Source: Minisyncoccota bacterium (GTDB lineage: Bacteria; Verrucomicrobiota; Lentisphaeria; Oligosphaerales; MVZH01). Taken from it: a DNA stretch of 6,536 bases. Position numbers and translations under genes: made by a program. Positions 6,518 to 6,536 of this stretch are shown here, in pieces; within the stretch, counting starts at the first letter, position 1; each line of letters opens with the position of its first letter. The notes beneath the pieces were generated by a model. The model saw nothing but the letters and a program-made list of their open reading frames with translations, ran no database searches and was not told the origin of the DNA. The stretch is from NCBI GenBank assembly GCA_021734725.1, contig JAIPIM010000231.1, positions 1 to 6,536 on the forward strand, given 5' to 3'.

Positions 6518-6536
6518 GTGGGAGGCGGTTCCACCC
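6518..6536 (+). repeat. REP-like dispersed repeat, family A, right outer copy (cut by window end)
   Basis: GTGGGAGGCGGTTCCACCC matches the first 19 bases of the copy at 49-76 exactly and runs to the window edge, so its far end is unseen. Paired with 6464-6491, a single strand could fold into a hairpin of at least 19 base pairs with a 26-base loop (6492-6517). This is the doublet layout called REPIN in other bacteria. Confidence 0.8.

Overview
The window holds two large protein genes, both on the minus strand and both concerned with glutamine synthesis, set between copies of one dispersed inverted-repeat family. Read in the direction of transcription (right to left), the first is a 1280-residue GlnE-type glutamine synthetase adenylyltransferase/deadenylylase with two ACT-like segments at its N-terminus (2538-6380). 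After 234 bases comes a 702-residue type III glutamine synthetase (GSIII, GlnN; 195-2303). Both have good Shine-Dalgarno sequences and intact reading frames. The many other open frames, including one of 246 codons on the plus strand at 3549-4289, look like shadows of these two genes.

The rest is non-coding. Positions 1-194 lie downstream of glnN and carry one repeat copy (49-76). Positions 2304-2537 separate the genes. They carry a REP-like hairpin that overlaps the glnE stop codon, a degenerate run of about 10-11-base units, and a 6-13-6 inverted repeat close to the glnN start. Positions 6381-6536 lie upstream of glnE and end in an inverted pair of the same repeat seen at 49-76. I see no tRNA, rRNA, CRISPR, transposase or phage gene.

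Organism: an uncultured-type, moderately G+C-rich bacterium with strong Shine-Dalgarno signals and many dispersed palindromic repeats. From memory, this style of repeat, GSIII, and a GlnE with added domains suggest the PVC group or its neighbours (Planctomycetota, Kiritimatiellota, Hydrogenedentota and similar). That placement is a low-confidence guess.

How the parts may work together: GSIII makes glutamine from glutamate, ammonia and ATP. A GlnE enzyme switches glutamine synthetase off and on by adenylylation and deadenylylation in response to nitrogen status. The pairing is odd because adenylylation is established for type I (GSI) enzymes, and the GSI target-tyrosine segment is not visible in this GSIII. 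The ACT-like domains, and two catalytic halves that seem to lie in the reverse order to E. coli GlnE, make this the most interesting part of the window.
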